60,288 bases of DNA from an uncultured Clostridia bacterium (lineage in GTDB: Bacteria > Bacillota > Clostridia > Christensenellales > Borkfalkiaceae). The translations under genes were made by a program, and so were the position numbers. This document shows, piece by piece, positions 59,695 through 60,288 of the stretch (position 1 is its first letter; every line of letters starts with the position of its first letter). The notes below the pieces were generated by a model. The model saw only the letters and a program-made list of their open reading frames with translations. It did not search any database and had not been told where the DNA came from. Where the stretch lies: contig CALVZL010000004.1 of the NCBI GenBank assembly GCA_944372525.1, forward strand, positions 1-60,288, read 5' to 3'.

Positions 59695-60288
59695 AAGGTA
59701 AATTATACTATTAAGTGCAACAGTAGAAGAAAAAAAGGAGTTCATACAAATCTGTGGTAAAATAGAGTTGCAAAACCAAAATTTTGCCAAGAGATCTGTA
59801 TGAACTACAAACATTTTACCATAGAAGAGTGCTGCCCACTACGAGAATACTATGTAAAAGGGAAAAGTTATCAGGAAATAGTAAGACTTTTCGGCAGAAA
59901 TGTGAGTTCGGTTTCTAGAGAATTACGGCGGAACTGTATACTTTTTTCAGGGATATACCGAGATATTATCCGAATACGGCGCAAAAGAAAAGCAACTTGC
60001 GAAACAGTTACCGTCACCGAGGAATGCTCTGGAAACAAGAAGTATTGGAATACACAGACGAAAAGCTGTCACAAACGTGGTCTCCCGAACAGATCGCAAA
60101 AACACCTTGCGGGATGAAGATACCGTCATTCAAGACGATATATCGCTGGATAGATAAGAAATATTTGCGTTCTACCCTAAAGAATCTGCTCAGGAAGGGA
60201 AAACACGTAAAAGAGCAGGGAACGGCGGAAGATTCACGTCCATCGTCTGAGAAAGTAGATTTACTATTGGAACAACGAGAGAATATCT
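59695..60288 (+). mobile_element. IS30-family insertion sequence, left part
   Basis: The left end is probably near 59700-59725 (TACTATTAAGTGCAACAGTAG, similar to the ends of IS30 relatives), followed about 75 nt later by the transposase start. The right end is beyond the window, so target duplications cannot be checked. Confidence 0.65.
59800..60288 (+). pseudogene. IS30-family transposase, frameshifted and cut by the window edge
   Basis: ATG 59800 encodes the N-terminal helix-turn-helix of IS30 transposases (FTIEECCPLREYYVKGKSYQE, VSSVSRELRRN). At the run of six T (59942-59947) the frame is lost. The protein continues in another frame as FRDIPRYYPNTAQKK, RHRGMLWKQEVLEYTDEKLS, WSPEQIAK and FKTIYRWIDKKYL, all typical of the family. 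That second frame stays open to 60288. A single extra or missing T, or programmed slippage, explains it. The DDE catalytic region lies outside the window. Confidence 0.82.

Noticed and set aside
1-60288. CRISPR arrays, rRNA genes, prophage clusters
   Set aside because: No regularly spaced repeats, no rRNA-like stretch and no phage structural genes are visible; the only mobile DNA is the IS30 element at the end.

Overview
The window comes from a spore-forming member of the Clostridia (Bacillota). Evidence: a spoIIE-type phosphatase with an upstream Spo0A-like box, a gerA/gerB/gerC germinant-receptor operon with a sigma-G-like promoter, strong Shine-Dalgarno sites, many TTGACA/TATAAT sigma-A promoters, a Cys T-box leader and PdxS/PdxT vitamin B6 synthesis. 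Coding DNA is fairly GC-rich while promoters are AT-rich. A placement near Christensenellales is only a guess from the style of the proteins. The first 45 bases are almost pure G and look like a sequencing or assembly artefact at a contig end.

Layout. 46-8211: truncated XRE regulator, HAD phosphatase, transketolase with a phosphohexomutase (one operon), DegV, a decayed zinc-ribbon gene, and phosphoglycerate kinase. 8282-13420: a GC-rich structured intergenic stretch, then rpsL-rpsG-fusA and tuf. 13433-16248: MFS transporter, DeoR-family regulator and an unrecognised protein with an XRE-like C-terminus. 16268-21678: Cys T-box with cysE-cysS, a short alanyl-tRNA synthetase, and rplM-rpsI. 21729-32202: small and cell-surface genes (dual-anchored lipoprotein, acidic zinc-ribbon protein with comF, polysaccharide deacetylase, two-OB ssDNA-binding protein, PlsC, a frameshifted pilin-like beta-helix protein, a DUF4190-like protein, a GT2 glycosyltransferase). 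32354-44856: glycyl- and glutaminyl-tRNA synthetases, PAP2 phosphatase, two winged-helix/TM paralogues, uvrB, a HAD-GNAT fusion, uvrA, an aminotransferase and tRNA-Ser(GCU). 45037-53637: pyrophosphatase, SGNH hydrolase, spoIIE, a tiny-peptide transcription unit, gerC-gerB-gerA and a membrane protein. 53786-60288: a beta-helix surface protein, pdxS-pdxT-queH, an MsmK-like ATPase, and a frameshifted IS30-family transposase running off the end.

How the genes work together. Translation dominates: three ribosomal proteins plus rpsI, two elongation factors, five aminoacyl-tRNA synthetases and one tRNA. Cysteine supply is tied to tRNA-Cys charging through the T-box, whose specifier codon and acceptor-binding bases both fit tRNA-Cys. 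Sporulation and germination genes sit together on the minus strand. The most intriguing unexplained item is the isolated transcription unit at 48812-49251. It has a consensus promoter, a structured leader, two tiny ORFs with near-perfect ribosome binding sites and a strong terminator, and it lies between gerC and spoIIE. Several genes also appear to have promoters placed so that their mRNAs would be leaderless.
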